64,000 bases of DNA from JAAELZ01 sp965223465 (GTDB lineage Bacteria; Pseudomonadota; Gammaproteobacteria; Arenicellales; Poriferihabitantaceae). The notes below the pieces were generated by a model. The model was not told the origin of the DNA. It saw only the letters and a list, made by a program, of their open reading frames with translations, and did not search any database. Position 1 is the first letter of the stretch. The number at the start of each line of letters is the position of its first letter. The position numbers and the translations under genes are program-made. Where the stretch lies: the NCBI GenBank assembly GCA_965223465.1, contig OZ245025.1, positions 3,224,001 through 3,288,000 on the forward strand, in the 5' to 3' direction. Of this stretch, positions 28,391 through 37,962 are shown one piece after another.

Positions 28391-31072
28391 TCAGGACAAA
28401 CGACGCTTTACTTTCACCACCCGCATATCTTCCGGATCTTTCTTCGCGCTAAAACCCAGGCGGCTCATCAGACGCAACATACCGGTATTATTGGACAACA
28501 CCTCACCTTCGATCATCAGCAAGCCTTTGTCACGCGCAGATTGCATTAACACTTTCATGAGCAAGAAGCCTAAACCTCTTCCTTGCCATTCGTCAGCTAC
28601 AACCAGTGCAAATTCGCAGCTTTCTCCATCGGGCTGAATGGAATAACGTACCACTCCGATTTCGATTTCATTTTTTGCTTGTTCATGGACCGCGATAAAG
28701 CACATTTCGCGGTCGTAATCGATCTGGGTAAAACGTACCAGCATTTCCGGGGTGAGTTCCTGTAAAGCTTGCATAAAACGCATATACCGTGAATTGGGCG
28801 ACAATTTGCGTACAAACTCCTGTTCGATATCACCGTCTTCCGGTCGAATTGGGCGAATTAACACATCTGAGCCATCAGGTAGCTGCCAGTTCTTTACGTA
28901 ATCAACCGGATAAGGGTGAATCGCCATATGATCATATTTAGCACCTGTGGCCGGTCCGTAGGTCACTTTAAAGCGCGCATCGACGGCGATGACCCCCTTT
29001 TCATCGGCAATGAGTGGATTAATTTCGGCTTCAACGATTTCGGGTAATTCACAGACCATCTCCGAGACCCGACGCAATACTTTTTCCAGCGCGCCCATGT
29101 CAATGGCGGGTAGATTTCTAAATTTCCCCAGCATTTTCGCCACCCGAGTACGCTCGATCATTTTGCGAATCATATAGCTGTTTAATGGTGGCAACGCAGT
29201 GACCGTGTCGCGATGAACTTCGACCGTGGTGCCACCCATACCAAAAGAGATGGCAGGGCCGAAGACCGGATCCTGACTCACTCCGATCAGCAATTCACGC
29301 GAAGATGTACTGTTATACATGTGCTCGACCGTTATGCCGTTAATTTTTGCCTCGGGTTCATTGAGCTGCACGGTTTCCATCATCTCCTTGTACACATTAC
29401 GCACCGCGTGCGCGTTTGGAATATCGAGCCGGACGCCGCCCGAATCGGTTTTATGGGATAAATTGCTGGCACTTATTTTCATCGCAACCGGGAAGCCTGC
29501 TGATTCAGCCGCCACCAGCGCCTCGGAGGGGCTGTGGGCCAGGGTAGCCTGAATCACAGGGATGTGAAATGCTGCGAGTATGGCCTTTGACTCTATGGTG
29601 CTCAAGGAGTCACGCCCATCTGCTAAAACGCTTTCAATGATCAAGCGTGCGCCGGCCACATCGGGCTGATTGCCGTGTTGCATCGAGCCCGGAACCTGCA
29701 TGAGCAGTTTTCGGTTGCGTTTATAAGTACCCAAGTGAGCAAAAGCCTCAACGGCTGATTCGGGCGTACGAAAACTCGGTATTCCAGCGTCGTCAAACAG
29801 TTTACGTGCTTCGGCAACCATTGATTCACCCATCCAGCACGCCATGATGAGTTTTGCAGATTGTTGTGCAATCTCAATCACTCTCTCGGCAATTTCGGTC
29901 GGTTGTGTCATCGCTTGAGGCGTTAACATAACCAACAAACCATCACAATTAGGGTCTTCAAGGGCGATGTTTATCGATTCGGCATAACGCGCCGCGTTGG
30001 CATCACCCAAAATATCAATCGGATTATTGCCCGACCAATTTGCAGGCAGAATGTTATTGAGCTTGGTAATCGTCTGTTGTGCCAACTCAGGAACGCACAA
30101 TTGCATATCCTGTGCACGATCCGTCGCCATCACACCCGGACCGCCCCCATTGGTGAGTAGCAACAAGCGATCAAATTTACCCTGCAATCCGGCAGATAAT
30201 ATATCCGCGGTAGAAAATAACTGGGTGATGGTCATCGCGCGCACGACGCCAGCACGACACAAAGCCGCCTCAAATACGTCATCGCTGCCGATCATAGCGC
30301 CCGTATGCGAGGCGGCGGCTTTTTGCCCAGCAGAATGACGCCCTGATTTGATTACCACGACAGGTTTCATGCGGGAAGCAGCGCGCAGCCCACTCATGAA
30401 ACTACGCGCATGATTGATACCTTCCACGTACAACAATATGCTGCTGGTTTTGGCATCCAAAGAAAGATAATCCAATACATCACCAAAACCGATTTCGCTC
30501 GCATCGCCCATCGATACCACGGCTGAAAAGCCGATTTTGCGCGTCTCCGCCCAATCGAGTAAGGCGGTACACATCGCGCCGGATTGTGAAACCAGGGCAA
30601 TATTTCCGGGGCGCGCGGCGTTTTTACTAAAAGTGGCGTTGAGCTTGTGGCTGGGTCTGATCAAGCCAAGACAATTGGGACCGAGCATATGAATACCGTG
30701 TTGCCGAGCAATTTCCAAAATGTCGCTTTCAAGGCGCTTACCTTTAGCGCCTGCCTCGGCAAAACCAGCCGAAATGACGATTGCGCTTTTTACGCCGTGC
30801 TCGCCGCATTGATGCAGAATATCTGGAACACTAGAAGCCGGTGTGGCAATCACAGCTAGCGTAACCGGCTTACCAATCTCGCCAATTGACGCGTAACATG
30901 TCAGTCCGCACACTTTTTCGTGTTTGGGGTTAACCGGATATAATTTACCTTCATACCCCGCGTTTATAATGTTCTGCAATAATGTGGTGGCGACCGAATC
31001 CGGGTTTTTGCCCGCGCCGAAAACCGCAACTGAATTGGGTGAGAATAAGGTACTTAAATAGTGACAACCCAT
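28391..31072 (-). CDS. patZ: protein lysine acetyltransferase, PatZ/Pka type (NDP-forming acyl-CoA synthetase-GNAT fusion)
   Basis: Large acetyltransferase of about 893 residues. Domain order is CoA-binding (V-A-V-F-G-A-G near residue 15), succinyl-CoA-synthetase-like ligase domain (G-P-N-C-L-G-L-I-R-P), ATP-grasp and a C-terminal GNAT domain (V-V-A-D-E-W-Q-G-R-G-L-G with the acetyl-CoA loop). PatZ acetylates central enzymes such as acetyl-CoA synthetase. I start at ATG 31072 (M-G-C-H-Y-L-S-T-L-F), which fits the family; an upstream in-frame ATG at 31132 adds 20 atypical residues. It is divergent from a zinc deacetylase gene, with about 100 bp between. Confidence 0.88.
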   Translation of the reverse strand: MGCHYLSTLFSPNSVAVFGAGKNPDSVATTLLQNIINAGYEGKLYPVNPKHEKVCGLTCYASIGEIGKPVTLAVIATPASSVPDILHQCGEHGVKSAIVISAGFAEAGAKGKRLESDILEIARQHGIHMLGPNCLGLIRPSHKLNATFSKNAARPGNIALVSQSGAMCTALLDWAETRKIGFSAVVSMGDASEIGFGDVLDYLSLDAKTSSILLYVEGINHARSFMSGLRAASRMKPVVVIKSGRHSAGQKAAASHTGAMIGSDDVFEAALCRAGVVRAMTITQLFSTADILSAGLQGKFDRLLLLTNGGGPGVMATDRAQDMQLCVPELAQQTITKLNNILPANWSGNNPIDILGDANAARYAESINIALEDPNCDGLLVMLTPQAMTQPTEIAERVIEIAQQSAKLIMACWMGESMVAEARKLFDDAGIPSFRTPESAVEAFAHLGTYKRNRKLLMQVPGSMQHGNQPDVAGARLIIESVLADGRDSLSTIESKAILAAFHIPVIQATLAHSPSEALVAAESAGFPVAMKISASNLSHKTDSGGVRLDIPNAHAVRNVYKEMMETVQLNEPEAKINGITVEHMYNSTSSRELLIGVSQDPVFGPAISFGMGGTTVEVHRDTVTALPPLNSYMIRKMIERTRVAKMLGKFRNLPAIDMGALEKVLRRVSEMVCELPEIVEAEINPLIADEKGVIAVDARFKVTYGPATGAKYDHMAIHPYPVDYVKNWQLPDGSDVLIRPIRPEDGDIEQEFVRKLSPNSRYMRFMQALQELTPEMLVRFTQIDYDREMCFIAVHEQAKNEIEIGVVRYSIQPDGESCEFALVVADEWQGRGLGFLLMKVLMQSARDKGLLMIEGEVLSNNTGMLRLMSRLGFSAKKDPEDMRVVKVKRRLS

Positions 31073-31169
31073 CGTATTAATCTTATGATTAGTGCAATAA
31101 TATTGTGCTGATAATGCGCCTTTTTGCTGCATTGCACAATACTAAATCTGCCATTTATTGATCTACATT

Positions 31170-32099
31170 ATGACTGCATTCATTATTTCTCATTCCGACT
31201 GTTTACTGCATGACAATGGACACGCACACCACCCAGAATCGCCTGATCGTTTAGACGCCATCCAAAACCAACTTATTTCTTCTGGTATTAATTGGGTGTT
31301 GTCGCACCATGATGCTCCTAAAGCCGAAAAAGCAGATTTATACCGGGTGCATGACAAAGCGTATGTAGATCGCGTTTTTGATAGCGCCCCCGCAGAGGGA
31401 TATATCGTACTGGATGGGGATACTGCCATGAACCCGCATAGTTTAGACGCGGCCTTACGTAGCGCGGGCGCTATGATAAAAGCGGTTGATATGACCATGA
31501 ACGAGGGCCGCCACCACGTATTTTGCAGTGTTCGACCGCCCGGGCACCATGCGGGTAAGCACCATGCGGCTGGATTTTGCATATTTAATAACGTCGCGGT
31601 GGCGGCAGGCTATGCGATGGATAAATATGGTCTAGAACGGGTCGCGATTCTGGATTTTGACGTGCATCATGGAGATGGTACTGAAGAGATTTTCAGTGCC
31701 GATGAGCGCGTCCTGTTTGGCTCTTCTTTCCAGCATCCCTACTATCCGCATCGTGGTGCAGATACTGACTTGCCGAATATCATGAATTTGCCGCTACCAG
31801 CAGGCACTTCTGGCACAAAATGGAGGAGCGTAGTCGAGTCGCAGTGGTTCCCCAGGTTACACCAATTTAAGCCCGAACTTATCGTCATATCGGCGGGGTT
31901 TGACTCGCATTTACAGGACGATATGGGTGGCTTCAATCTGGTAGAGGCCGATTACAATTGGTTTACCGAGGAAATGTGCAAAATCGCCAAGCAATATGCC
32001 CACAGCCGTCTGATTTCCTGTTTGGAAGGGGGTTATGATTTGTCTTCTTTGGGGCGTAGTGTGGCGGGCCACGTTAAAATATTAGCCGAAACACACTAA
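31170..32099 (+). CDS. histone-deacetylase-family zinc deacylase
   Basis: Class II-type HDAC/acetoin-utilisation/acetylpolyamine amidohydrolase family member of about 309 residues. The zinc and catalytic residues are visible: R-P-P-G-H-H-A, F-C-I-F-N-N-V-A-V-A, D-F-D-V-H-H-G-D-G-T, and S-A-G-F-D-S-H. Bacterial members deacetylate small molecules or proteins; the substrate is unknown. The start is taken at ATG 31170 (M-T-A-F-I-I-S-H); 31158 is an alternative. Its head-to-head position with patZ suggests it may reverse protein acetylation. Confidence 0.88.
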   Translation: MTAFIISHSDCLLHDNGHAHHPESPDRLDAIQNQLISSGINWVLSHHDAPKAEKADLYRVHDKAYVDRVFDSAPAEGYIVLDGDTAMNPHSLDAALRSAGAMIKAVDMTMNEGRHHVFCSVRPPGHHAGKHHAAGFCIFNNVAVAAGYAMDKYGLERVAILDFDVHHGDGTEEIFSADERVLFGSSFQHPYYPHRGADTDLPNIMNLPLPAGTSGTKWRSVVESQWFPRLHQFKPELIVISAGFDSHLQDDMGGFNLVEADYNWFTEEMCKIAKQYAHSRLISCLEGGYDLSSLGRSVAGHVKILAETH

Positions 32100-32114
32100 G
32101 CCTCAGCGGGTGAA

Positions 32115-33179
32115 TTACATCAATTTAGGATAGTGATCCTCATCACCTCGATTGGCAAATTTTCCTTGCAGGATTGACATGCGCGAGATGAGTTTTTCCA
32201 TTAGGGATTGTTTGCCGGTGTAGTCAAGCAGAACAATATCAGCGGTTTCACGCTGCGCCATGAGATAATCATCGCTGGTTTGTAGCGTATCAACCAGGCC
32301 CAGCTCAAATGCGCGTTCGCCTAACCAATGCTCACCAGTTGCCACTTTCTCGATATCCATGTCTGGTCGGCGTGCACTCACGAAGTGTTTGAATTGATCG
32401 TGTACTTCTTCAAGTTCTTCCTGCATTTTCTCACGCGCTTCACTAGTATTTTCACCGAACAGGGTTAAGGTACGTTTATATTTACCCGCAGTGATCTGCT
32501 CGAAGTCAATATCGTTTTTTTTCAGAACGCGGTGCAGATTAGGAATCTGGGCGATGACCCCAATTGAGCCGATAATGGAAAAGGGGGCCGCAATAATTTT
32601 GTCTGCGACGCAAGCCATCAGATAGCCCCCACTGGCCGCAACCTTATCCACCGAGACCGTCAAAGGGATATTATGGTCCTTAATGCGTTGTAGTTGCGAG
32701 GCTGCTAACCCATAGGCATGCACCGCCCCACCACCACTTTCAAGACGCACTAACACTTCATCATCTTTGGTCGCGAGCGTGAGCAGAGCGCTAATCTCTT
32801 CACGCATGGTGCTGACGGGGGTGGCTTTTATATCGCCATCAAAATCGAGTACAAACAGGCGTTTTTTTGTCTCAAGCGGTTGATCTTCTTTAATCTGTTT
32901 TTTAGCCTCTTTTTTCTTTTGCTTGGCTTCTTCTTTTTTCTTTTTCTTTTCTGCTTTAGCCGCGAGTTTTTGCATTTGCGGGTCCATCAGTGATTGCTTA
33001 AGCGCGTCATGCATATTGTCATATTTTTCGTTCAAGCTGGTGAGCTCCAACGATTCATCCCGTTTGCCTTTATGCTGACGCATAGAAAGGCTAAAAATGC
33101 CGCCTGCAATCGCCAAGATCGCCAAGACTATGGTGATTGCCTTTAACAAGAAAAGGCCGTATTCGCTTAAAAATTCCAT
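32115..33179 (-). CDS. sohB: SohB, S49-family inner-membrane protease
   Basis: Signal-peptide-peptidase-like serine protease of 354 residues. An N-terminal membrane segment (about residues 6-28) precedes a very Lys/Glu-rich coiled coil (residues about 70-105) and the S49 domain with the catalytic Ser in V-A-A-S-G-G-Y-L-M-A and the Lys in A-G-K-Y-K-R-T-L. SohB was found as a multicopy suppressor of degP loss. It converges with the deacetylase gene, with 15 bp between stops. Confidence 0.9.
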   Translation of the reverse strand: MEFLSEYGLFLLKAITIVLAILAIAGGIFSLSMRQHKGKRDESLELTSLNEKYDNMHDALKQSLMDPQMQKLAAKAEKKKKKEEAKQKKKEAKKQIKEDQPLETKKRLFVLDFDGDIKATPVSTMREEISALLTLATKDDEVLVRLESGGGAVHAYGLAASQLQRIKDHNIPLTVSVDKVAASGGYLMACVADKIIAAPFSIIGSIGVIAQIPNLHRVLKKNDIDFEQITAGKYKRTLTLFGENTSEAREKMQEELEEVHDQFKHFVSARRPDMDIEKVATGEHWLGERAFELGLVDTLQTSDDYLMAQRETADIVLLDYTGKQSLMEKLISRMSILQGKFANRGDEDHYPKLM

Positions 33180-33211
33180 CGATATAAGTTAAGAATGATT
33201 AGGTTGCAATA

Positions 33212-34885
33212 TTATTTATTTAGCTTAGCCCAGGTATCGCGCAGGGTTACCACCCGGTTAAAAACGGGGAAGTCCGGTTTATGGAGCTCGCTATCGGCAA
33301 TAAAATACCCCAGCCGCTCAAATTGTACGCGCTCGTCACCATCGACTTTGCTTAGATCAGGTTCGAGTTTGCAGTGGCTTAATTTGTTGAGGGAGTCAGG
33401 GTTAATGTGATCCAAAAAGGGGGTGTTTTTGTCTGCCAGTGGATTGGGATGTTTAAACAAGCGATCATATAGACGAACTTCGGCATCCAATGCGTGATCC
33501 GCCGACACCCAGTGCAGGGTTGCTTTGACTTTTCTGCCATCGTCAGAGCGACCCCCTTTGGTTTTGGGGTCATAGTGGCATAGTAGCTCGGTTACATCGC
33601 CGTCAGCACTCATGATGACTTCATCGCAGGTGATGTAATAGGCATAACGCAAGCGCACTTCTCGTCCCGGCGCTAACCGGAAGAAATGTTTTGTCGGTTC
33701 TCGCATGAAATCATCGTGTTCAATGTACAACGTTTTGCCAAACGGTAGCTCGCGCGTGCCCATCACCGGGTCTTTGGGGTGGTTTTTCGCTTCAATGAGT
33801 TCACTCTGCCCTTCAGGATAATTGGTTAACGTCACTTTTAAAGGTTTAAGAACCGCCATACGCCGCGGGGCGCTATCCTCAAGTTCTTCGCGAATACACG
33901 CTTCGAGCGAAGACAGCTCAATGATATTGGCTTTTTTGGTCACCCCGACGCGGTTGGTGAATTCCCGAATTGAAGTGGGTGTATATCCACGCCTTCTGAT
34001 ACCAGAAATCGTCGGCATGCGCGGGTCATCCCAACCACTGACATGGTCTTCATCTACCAGCTGGGTGAGCAGGCGTTTACTCATGATGGTGTAATCAAGG
34101 TTCAACCGAGAGAATTCGATTTGTCTCGGGTGGGTGTCGATGGAGATGTTATCCAGGAACCAGTCGTACAATGGTCGATGGTCCTCAAACTCAAGGGTGC
34201 AAAGTGAATGCGTGATACCCTCGAGTGCGTCAGAAATACAATGGGTATAGTCGTACATCGGATAGATACACCAATCATCACCCGTACGTTGATGGCTAGC
34301 ATGCTTGATACGATAAATCACCGGGTCGCGTAAATTAATATTGGGTGAAGCCATATCAATTTTAGCCCGCAGCACATGCGCACCATTTTCGTATTCACCA
34401 TTTCGCATGTCGCTAAACAGCTTCAGGTTTTCTTCAATCGATCGATTTCGATACGCACTGTCAATGCCTGGCTCGGTGAGCGTGCCACGATTTTTGCGCA
34501 TGGTCTCGGCATCCTGGCTATCAACATAAGCCAGCTGTTTATTGATCAATTCGATCGCGTAGGTATAAAGCTGTTCAAAATAATCGGAAGAATGAAATAA
34601 ATTGTCTCGCCAGTCAAAACCAAGCCAGCGAACATCATGCATAATCGCGTCGACGAATTCTTGTTCTTCTTTTTCCGGGTTGGTGTCGTCAAATCGAAGA
34701 TTACAGGTGCCGTCAAAATCTTCTGCTATCCCGAAATTTAAACAGATTGATTTGGCGTGGCCAATGTGTAAATAGCCGTTAGGTTCTGGCGGAAAGCGTG
34801 TATGGATGTGCTGGTGCACGCCTTTGTTAAGATCATTCTGGATGATCTGGCGAATGAAGTTAACCCGCGGTGGAGATTTGGCCAT
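33212..34885 (-). CDS. glnS: glutaminyl-tRNA synthetase
   Basis: Class I synthetase charging tRNA-Gln (557 residues, E. coli 554). The HIGH motif is in P-P-E-P-N-G-Y-L-H-I-G-H-A-K-S and the KMSKS equivalent is I-M-S-K-R-L-L. Presence of GlnS means direct glutaminylation rather than the transamidation route, as in most Gammaproteobacteria. Confidence 0.96.
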   Translation of the reverse strand: MAKSPPRVNFIRQIIQNDLNKGVHQHIHTRFPPEPNGYLHIGHAKSICLNFGIAEDFDGTCNLRFDDTNPEKEEQEFVDAIMHDVRWLGFDWRDNLFHSSDYFEQLYTYAIELINKQLAYVDSQDAETMRKNRGTLTEPGIDSAYRNRSIEENLKLFSDMRNGEYENGAHVLRAKIDMASPNINLRDPVIYRIKHASHQRTGDDWCIYPMYDYTHCISDALEGITHSLCTLEFEDHRPLYDWFLDNISIDTHPRQIEFSRLNLDYTIMSKRLLTQLVDEDHVSGWDDPRMPTISGIRRRGYTPTSIREFTNRVGVTKKANIIELSSLEACIREELEDSAPRRMAVLKPLKVTLTNYPEGQSELIEAKNHPKDPVMGTRELPFGKTLYIEHDDFMREPTKHFFRLAPGREVRLRYAYYITCDEVIMSADGDVTELLCHYDPKTKGGRSDDGRKVKATLHWVSADHALDAEVRLYDRLFKHPNPLADKNTPFLDHINPDSLNKLSHCKLEPDLSKVDGDERVQFERLGYFIADSELHKPDFPVFNRVVTLRDTWAKLNK

Positions 34886-34973
34886 TGAGCAATGCTAGAA
34901 GATCAGAAATTACCAACCATATTGTGCCGCCTAAGCGACACATTTCAAGCGCCAGCAGAAGCCAGCAAGTTTA

Positions 34974-35363
34974 CTATTGTTGCGTTCCTGCGAGTTTATC
35001 GTTGAGTTGTTTTACGGAAGCGGTTTTGGGCGCCTGCATGCTGATGTTGCCGTTAATAGAAGCGCCGGGTTCGATTTGCAGCGTCGTCGTATTAATTGCG
35101 CCAGACACCACTGCATCACTGTGAATAACGACGTTATCCGCGTGGATATCTCCCTCAACCTGACCATGGCAGTTTAACGCGCGGACTTTTAGCGTGCCGT
35201 TGATTTTGCCACTTTTTTGGATAGTCAATTCTATCCCTTTTACCTGACTTTCCAAGTAACCTTCAACGATTAAGGTGCCAGCGAATTCAATATCCCCTTT
35301 GATGGTGGTGTCTTTGGCAATGATGCTTGTTTCGATTGTGTTAGTGGCGTCGGCGTTTCTCAT
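34974..35363 (-). CDS. bactofilin family cytoskeletal protein
   Basis: A 129-residue protein with a short polar N-terminus then a run of beta-helix rungs typical of bactofilins: S-I-I-A-K-D-T-T-I-K-G-D-I-E-F-A-G-T-L-I-V-E-G, G-K-I-N-G-T-L, G-A-S-I-N-G-N-I. Bactofilins polymerise without nucleotide and often position cell-wall enzymes. No peptidase LmdC-type partner is next to it. It precedes glnS on the same strand with an 88 bp gap. Confidence 0.88.
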   Translation of the reverse strand: MRNADATNTIETSIIAKDTTIKGDIEFAGTLIVEGYLESQVKGIELTIQKSGKINGTLKVRALNCHGQVEGDIHADNVVIHSDAVVSGAINTTTLQIEPGASINGNISMQAPKTASVKQLNDKLAGTQQ

Positions 35364-35589
35364 GTTGCGCGTCTACTTATTTTGCTTAGGGCAGCGCATT
35401 ATACCCTAAGAGCATGCAATATGATGTGCATTTGTAGTCTAAGCGATATCGCGTCTTGGACATGGTGTGAGGTCCACCAAGGTACATTTTCGTGTCTCAG
35501 AATAAAACAGCTGTTGTGGTGCCAAAGCAAGCATCCGTGGAGAAATATCAGTACAATAATAAGTGGATATAGTTATAACGGAGGTTTGT

Positions 35590-35853
35590 ATGGCGAAAAA
35601 TCATTTGTATATGCTCCTTAGGCATCTACATCAAGAAGTGGCAGCCCTGGATAGTTCAAGTACCGAGGAAAAGGCTCGACTGGAAGGGCTGATAAGCGAA
35701 ATTGAAGCGGTACTCGATAAAGACGAGCCAGAGGAGCACGCTTCGCTAGTGAATAGTTTTCGTGGCAAGTTGATCGAATTTGAAAGTGAGCACCCGACGG
35801 CCTCAGGGGTGATACAGCGTTTGATGCAGGCCTTGAGCGACATGGGTGTTTGA
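35590..35853 (+). CDS. DUF4404 family small protein
   Basis: An 87-residue helical, acidic protein. The ATG at 35590 is preceded by a GGAGG at 35579-35583, which decides the start over an in-frame ATG at 35563. The pattern (L-R-H-L-H-Q-E-V, then H-P-T-A-S-G-V-I-Q-R-L-M-Q-A-L-S-D-M-G-V) matches DUF4404. Function unknown. Confidence 0.75.
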   Translation: MAKNHLYMLLRHLHQEVAALDSSSTEEKARLEGLISEIEAVLDKDEPEEHASLVNSFRGKLIEFESEHPTASGVIQRLMQALSDMGV

Positions 35854-35912
35854 GGGAAGCGCAGAAACCAGCTTTTCGGTGTAAATAAGATAATTCCTAA
35901 GACGGCCAATTA

Positions 35913-36449
35913 GTGAGTAAGCATCAAGCCCGACGATTATTTTTTGCCTTGTGGCCAGATAAAGCGGTACGTCAACAGATTCAAGCCGCCGCTTTCCCCA
36001 AACTCAATTCCAACAGCGTCCCACCTGAGAATTGGCATATCACGCTGGTTTTTCTGGGCACCTGTTCAGCTTCGCAGCAAGCTCGTTTTATTCGTGTCAC
36101 TGACGATCTGCGGGCTGAGCCATTTGAATTTGTGTTGGATACCACCGGGCAATTCAAGCGCGCTCGGGTTGCCTGGTTGGGCTGCTACCATTGCCCTGAA
36201 CCGCTAGAAGATTTACACCAAAAACTGGTGACCTGCTTAAAGCAAGCGTGCCCGGATTTTCCGGGGTTGCCCACGCTGATTTGCCCCTATGTGCCGCATT
36301 TGACGCTTTACCGAAAAATCAAACAACCATACGACGCCGTTTTTATTTCACCCATCTTGTGGAAAGTAAATCGCATTCATTTGCTTGAATCCTGTCGTGG
36401 TGCTCGTCCGGTTTATCGAAGCGTAAAATCCTGGCAACTGAAGGCATAG
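35913..36449 (+). CDS. thpR: RNA 2',3'-cyclic phosphodiesterase
   Basis: 2H phosphoesterase of 178 residues. The two HxTx motifs are N-W-H-I-T-L-V-F-L-G and P-H-L-T-L-Y-R-K. The family (LigT/ThpR) opens 2',3'-cyclic phosphates on RNA ends. The start is GTG at 35913, with R-R-L-F-F-A-L-W-P as the typical N-terminus. Confidence 0.9.
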   Translation: MSKHQARRLFFALWPDKAVRQQIQAAAFPKLNSNSVPPENWHITLVFLGTCSASQQARFIRVTDDLRAEPFEFVLDTTGQFKRARVAWLGCYHCPEPLEDLHQKLVTCLKQACPDFPGLPTLICPYVPHLTLYRKIKQPYDAVFISPILWKVNRIHLLESCRGARPVYRSVKSWQLKA

Positions 36450-36557
36450 TGTGGCTGGTTCTTATTTAGGTTGAAGTGCTTAGATTAGAGTTAGCTTTGG
36501 GCTTAAACCGTATATACTATTATGAAATCCTAGGCCTAACCAAAACAATATTAAAAC

Positions 36558-37397
36558 ATGCAATATAAGAACATACTCGTTTATCTCGATCAAGGCGCTT
36601 CCAATATGGAGAGAATGAATACGGCCGCCTCCATTGCAAAAATGCACCATGCTCAGCTGACTGGCGTGGTCATTAATACGCGACCCACCACGCACATGAT
36701 GAGCAAACTCGGGTTAAAGAAAAACGATGAGGCGATAAAAAAAGTACAAACTGCAGCGAAGAAACTGGTAGATGATTTTTCGCAACACATGCAAGCCAAG
36801 GGTGTGAATTATGACTCGCATATTATCAAGTGTCGGGAAAGTAAGGCACCGGAGAAACTAGCACGTATGGTGCGTAATTTTGACATCGCAATTTTGCGTC
36901 AGGCGAATCCAGATAAGCCCAACGCAAGTTTCGTTACCGAGTTATCTGAGCAGGTGCTGTTTTACTCCGGACGCCCGGTACTGTTCGTCCCTTATATCGG
37001 CACCCACCATATTCCCTGTAAACAAGGATTGATCGCCTGGGATGGCAGCGCTGCTGCGACCCGTGCAGTACATGATGCCTTGCCATTGTTGGAGCAAATG
37101 GACAAAGTTATTATTTTGGTGGTCGACGCCGACAAGCTTGAGCCAAACGCAGATTCAGCACCCGGTGAGGAGCTTTCAAGGCATTTGCTCGCGCATGGCG
37201 TTAACAATCGAGTGGAATGTGTGCCAAGTGCCGGCCTGGGTTCATCGTCGATTATTCTTAACGCGGTATCAGATATGGGTGCAGATATACTGATAATGGG
37301 TGGGTATGGTCATCCCAAGTTGCGTGAAATGATGCTCGGGGGTGTAACGCGCACATTATTCGAATCTATGACGGTGCCGGTGTTGATGTCGCACTAA
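36558..37397 (+). CDS. tandem universal stress protein
   Basis: A 279-residue protein with two Usp domains. The first (about residues 1-145) is degenerate; the second keeps the ATP-binding G-x2-G-x9-G motif in M-G-G-Y-G-H-P-K-L-R-E-M-M-L-G-G-V-T and ends T-V-P-V-L-M-S-H. It is probably cytoplasmic. An upstream AT-rich gap of about 108 bp contains no clear operator. The stress signal is unknown. Confidence 0.85.
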   Translation: MQYKNILVYLDQGASNMERMNTAASIAKMHHAQLTGVVINTRPTTHMMSKLGLKKNDEAIKKVQTAAKKLVDDFSQHMQAKGVNYDSHIIKCRESKAPEKLARMVRNFDIAILRQANPDKPNASFVTELSEQVLFYSGRPVLFVPYIGTHHIPCKQGLIAWDGSAAATRAVHDALPLLEQMDKVIILVVDADKLEPNADSAPGEELSRHLLAHGVNNRVECVPSAGLGSSSIILNAVSDMGADILIMGGYGHPKLREMMLGGVTRTLFESMTVPVLMSH

Positions 37398-37429
37398 ATA
37401 CCGTTTTCCCTTCATAAAGACGACATTAG

Positions 37430-37918
37430 GTGAGCAAAGCGACGATCTATAGAAGGGCAAGTTCACTGGAAGCTGACCAATTAACCGAATTGGCTGTGCG
37501 ATCAAAAGCGTATTGGGGTTATTCCAAAGCGTTTATTGAGGCTTGTCGAAAGGAGCTGGCAGTATCGCCACAATTGATCGAGACCAATGGATATCATTAT
37601 GTGGTGGCAGAATGTGATTCAGAAATATTGGGTTACTACGCCCTAGTGCAACATAGCAATCACGAATTTGAATTGGAAGCAATGTTTGTAGCGCCTAAAC
37701 ATATTGGAAAGGGAGTAGGAACCGCGCTGATGATACATGCGAAAAGGTTAGCTCAACGAGAGGGTGGCAATCGAATACTTATACAAAGTGATCCGAATGC
37801 AGAGGCGTTTTATCTTGCAGTTGGGGCCAAACCGATTGGCAGTCGTGAATCGAGCAGTATTTCGGGGCGGATGTTACCCTTGCTCAGCATCGCATTAGCA
37901 CGCGAAAATACTGTCTGA
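37430..37918 (+). CDS. GNAT-family N-acetyltransferase
   Basis: A 162-residue GNAT protein starting at GTG 37430. The acetyl-CoA motif is in F-V-A-P-K-H-I-G-K-G-V-G-T-A-L-M, after L-E-A-M. The substrate cannot be inferred. It lies 32 bp after the stress-protein gene and converges with glpK. Confidence 0.82.
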   Translation: MSKATIYRRASSLEADQLTELAVRSKAYWGYSKAFIEACRKELAVSPQLIETNGYHYVVAECDSEILGYYALVQHSNHEFELEAMFVAPKHIGKGVGTALMIHAKRLAQREGGNRILIQSDPNAEAFYLAVGAKPIGSRESSSISGRMLPLLSIALARENTV

Positions 37919-37962
37919 GTACTAAGTCGTTGGATCTAGAGAGGCTATTATGGTTAGCAGTT

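Noticed and set aside
28311..28637. 108-residue plus-strand ORF after the cytochrome gene
   Set aside because: It lies opposite the conserved GNAT domain of the patZ-like gene and has no family pattern.
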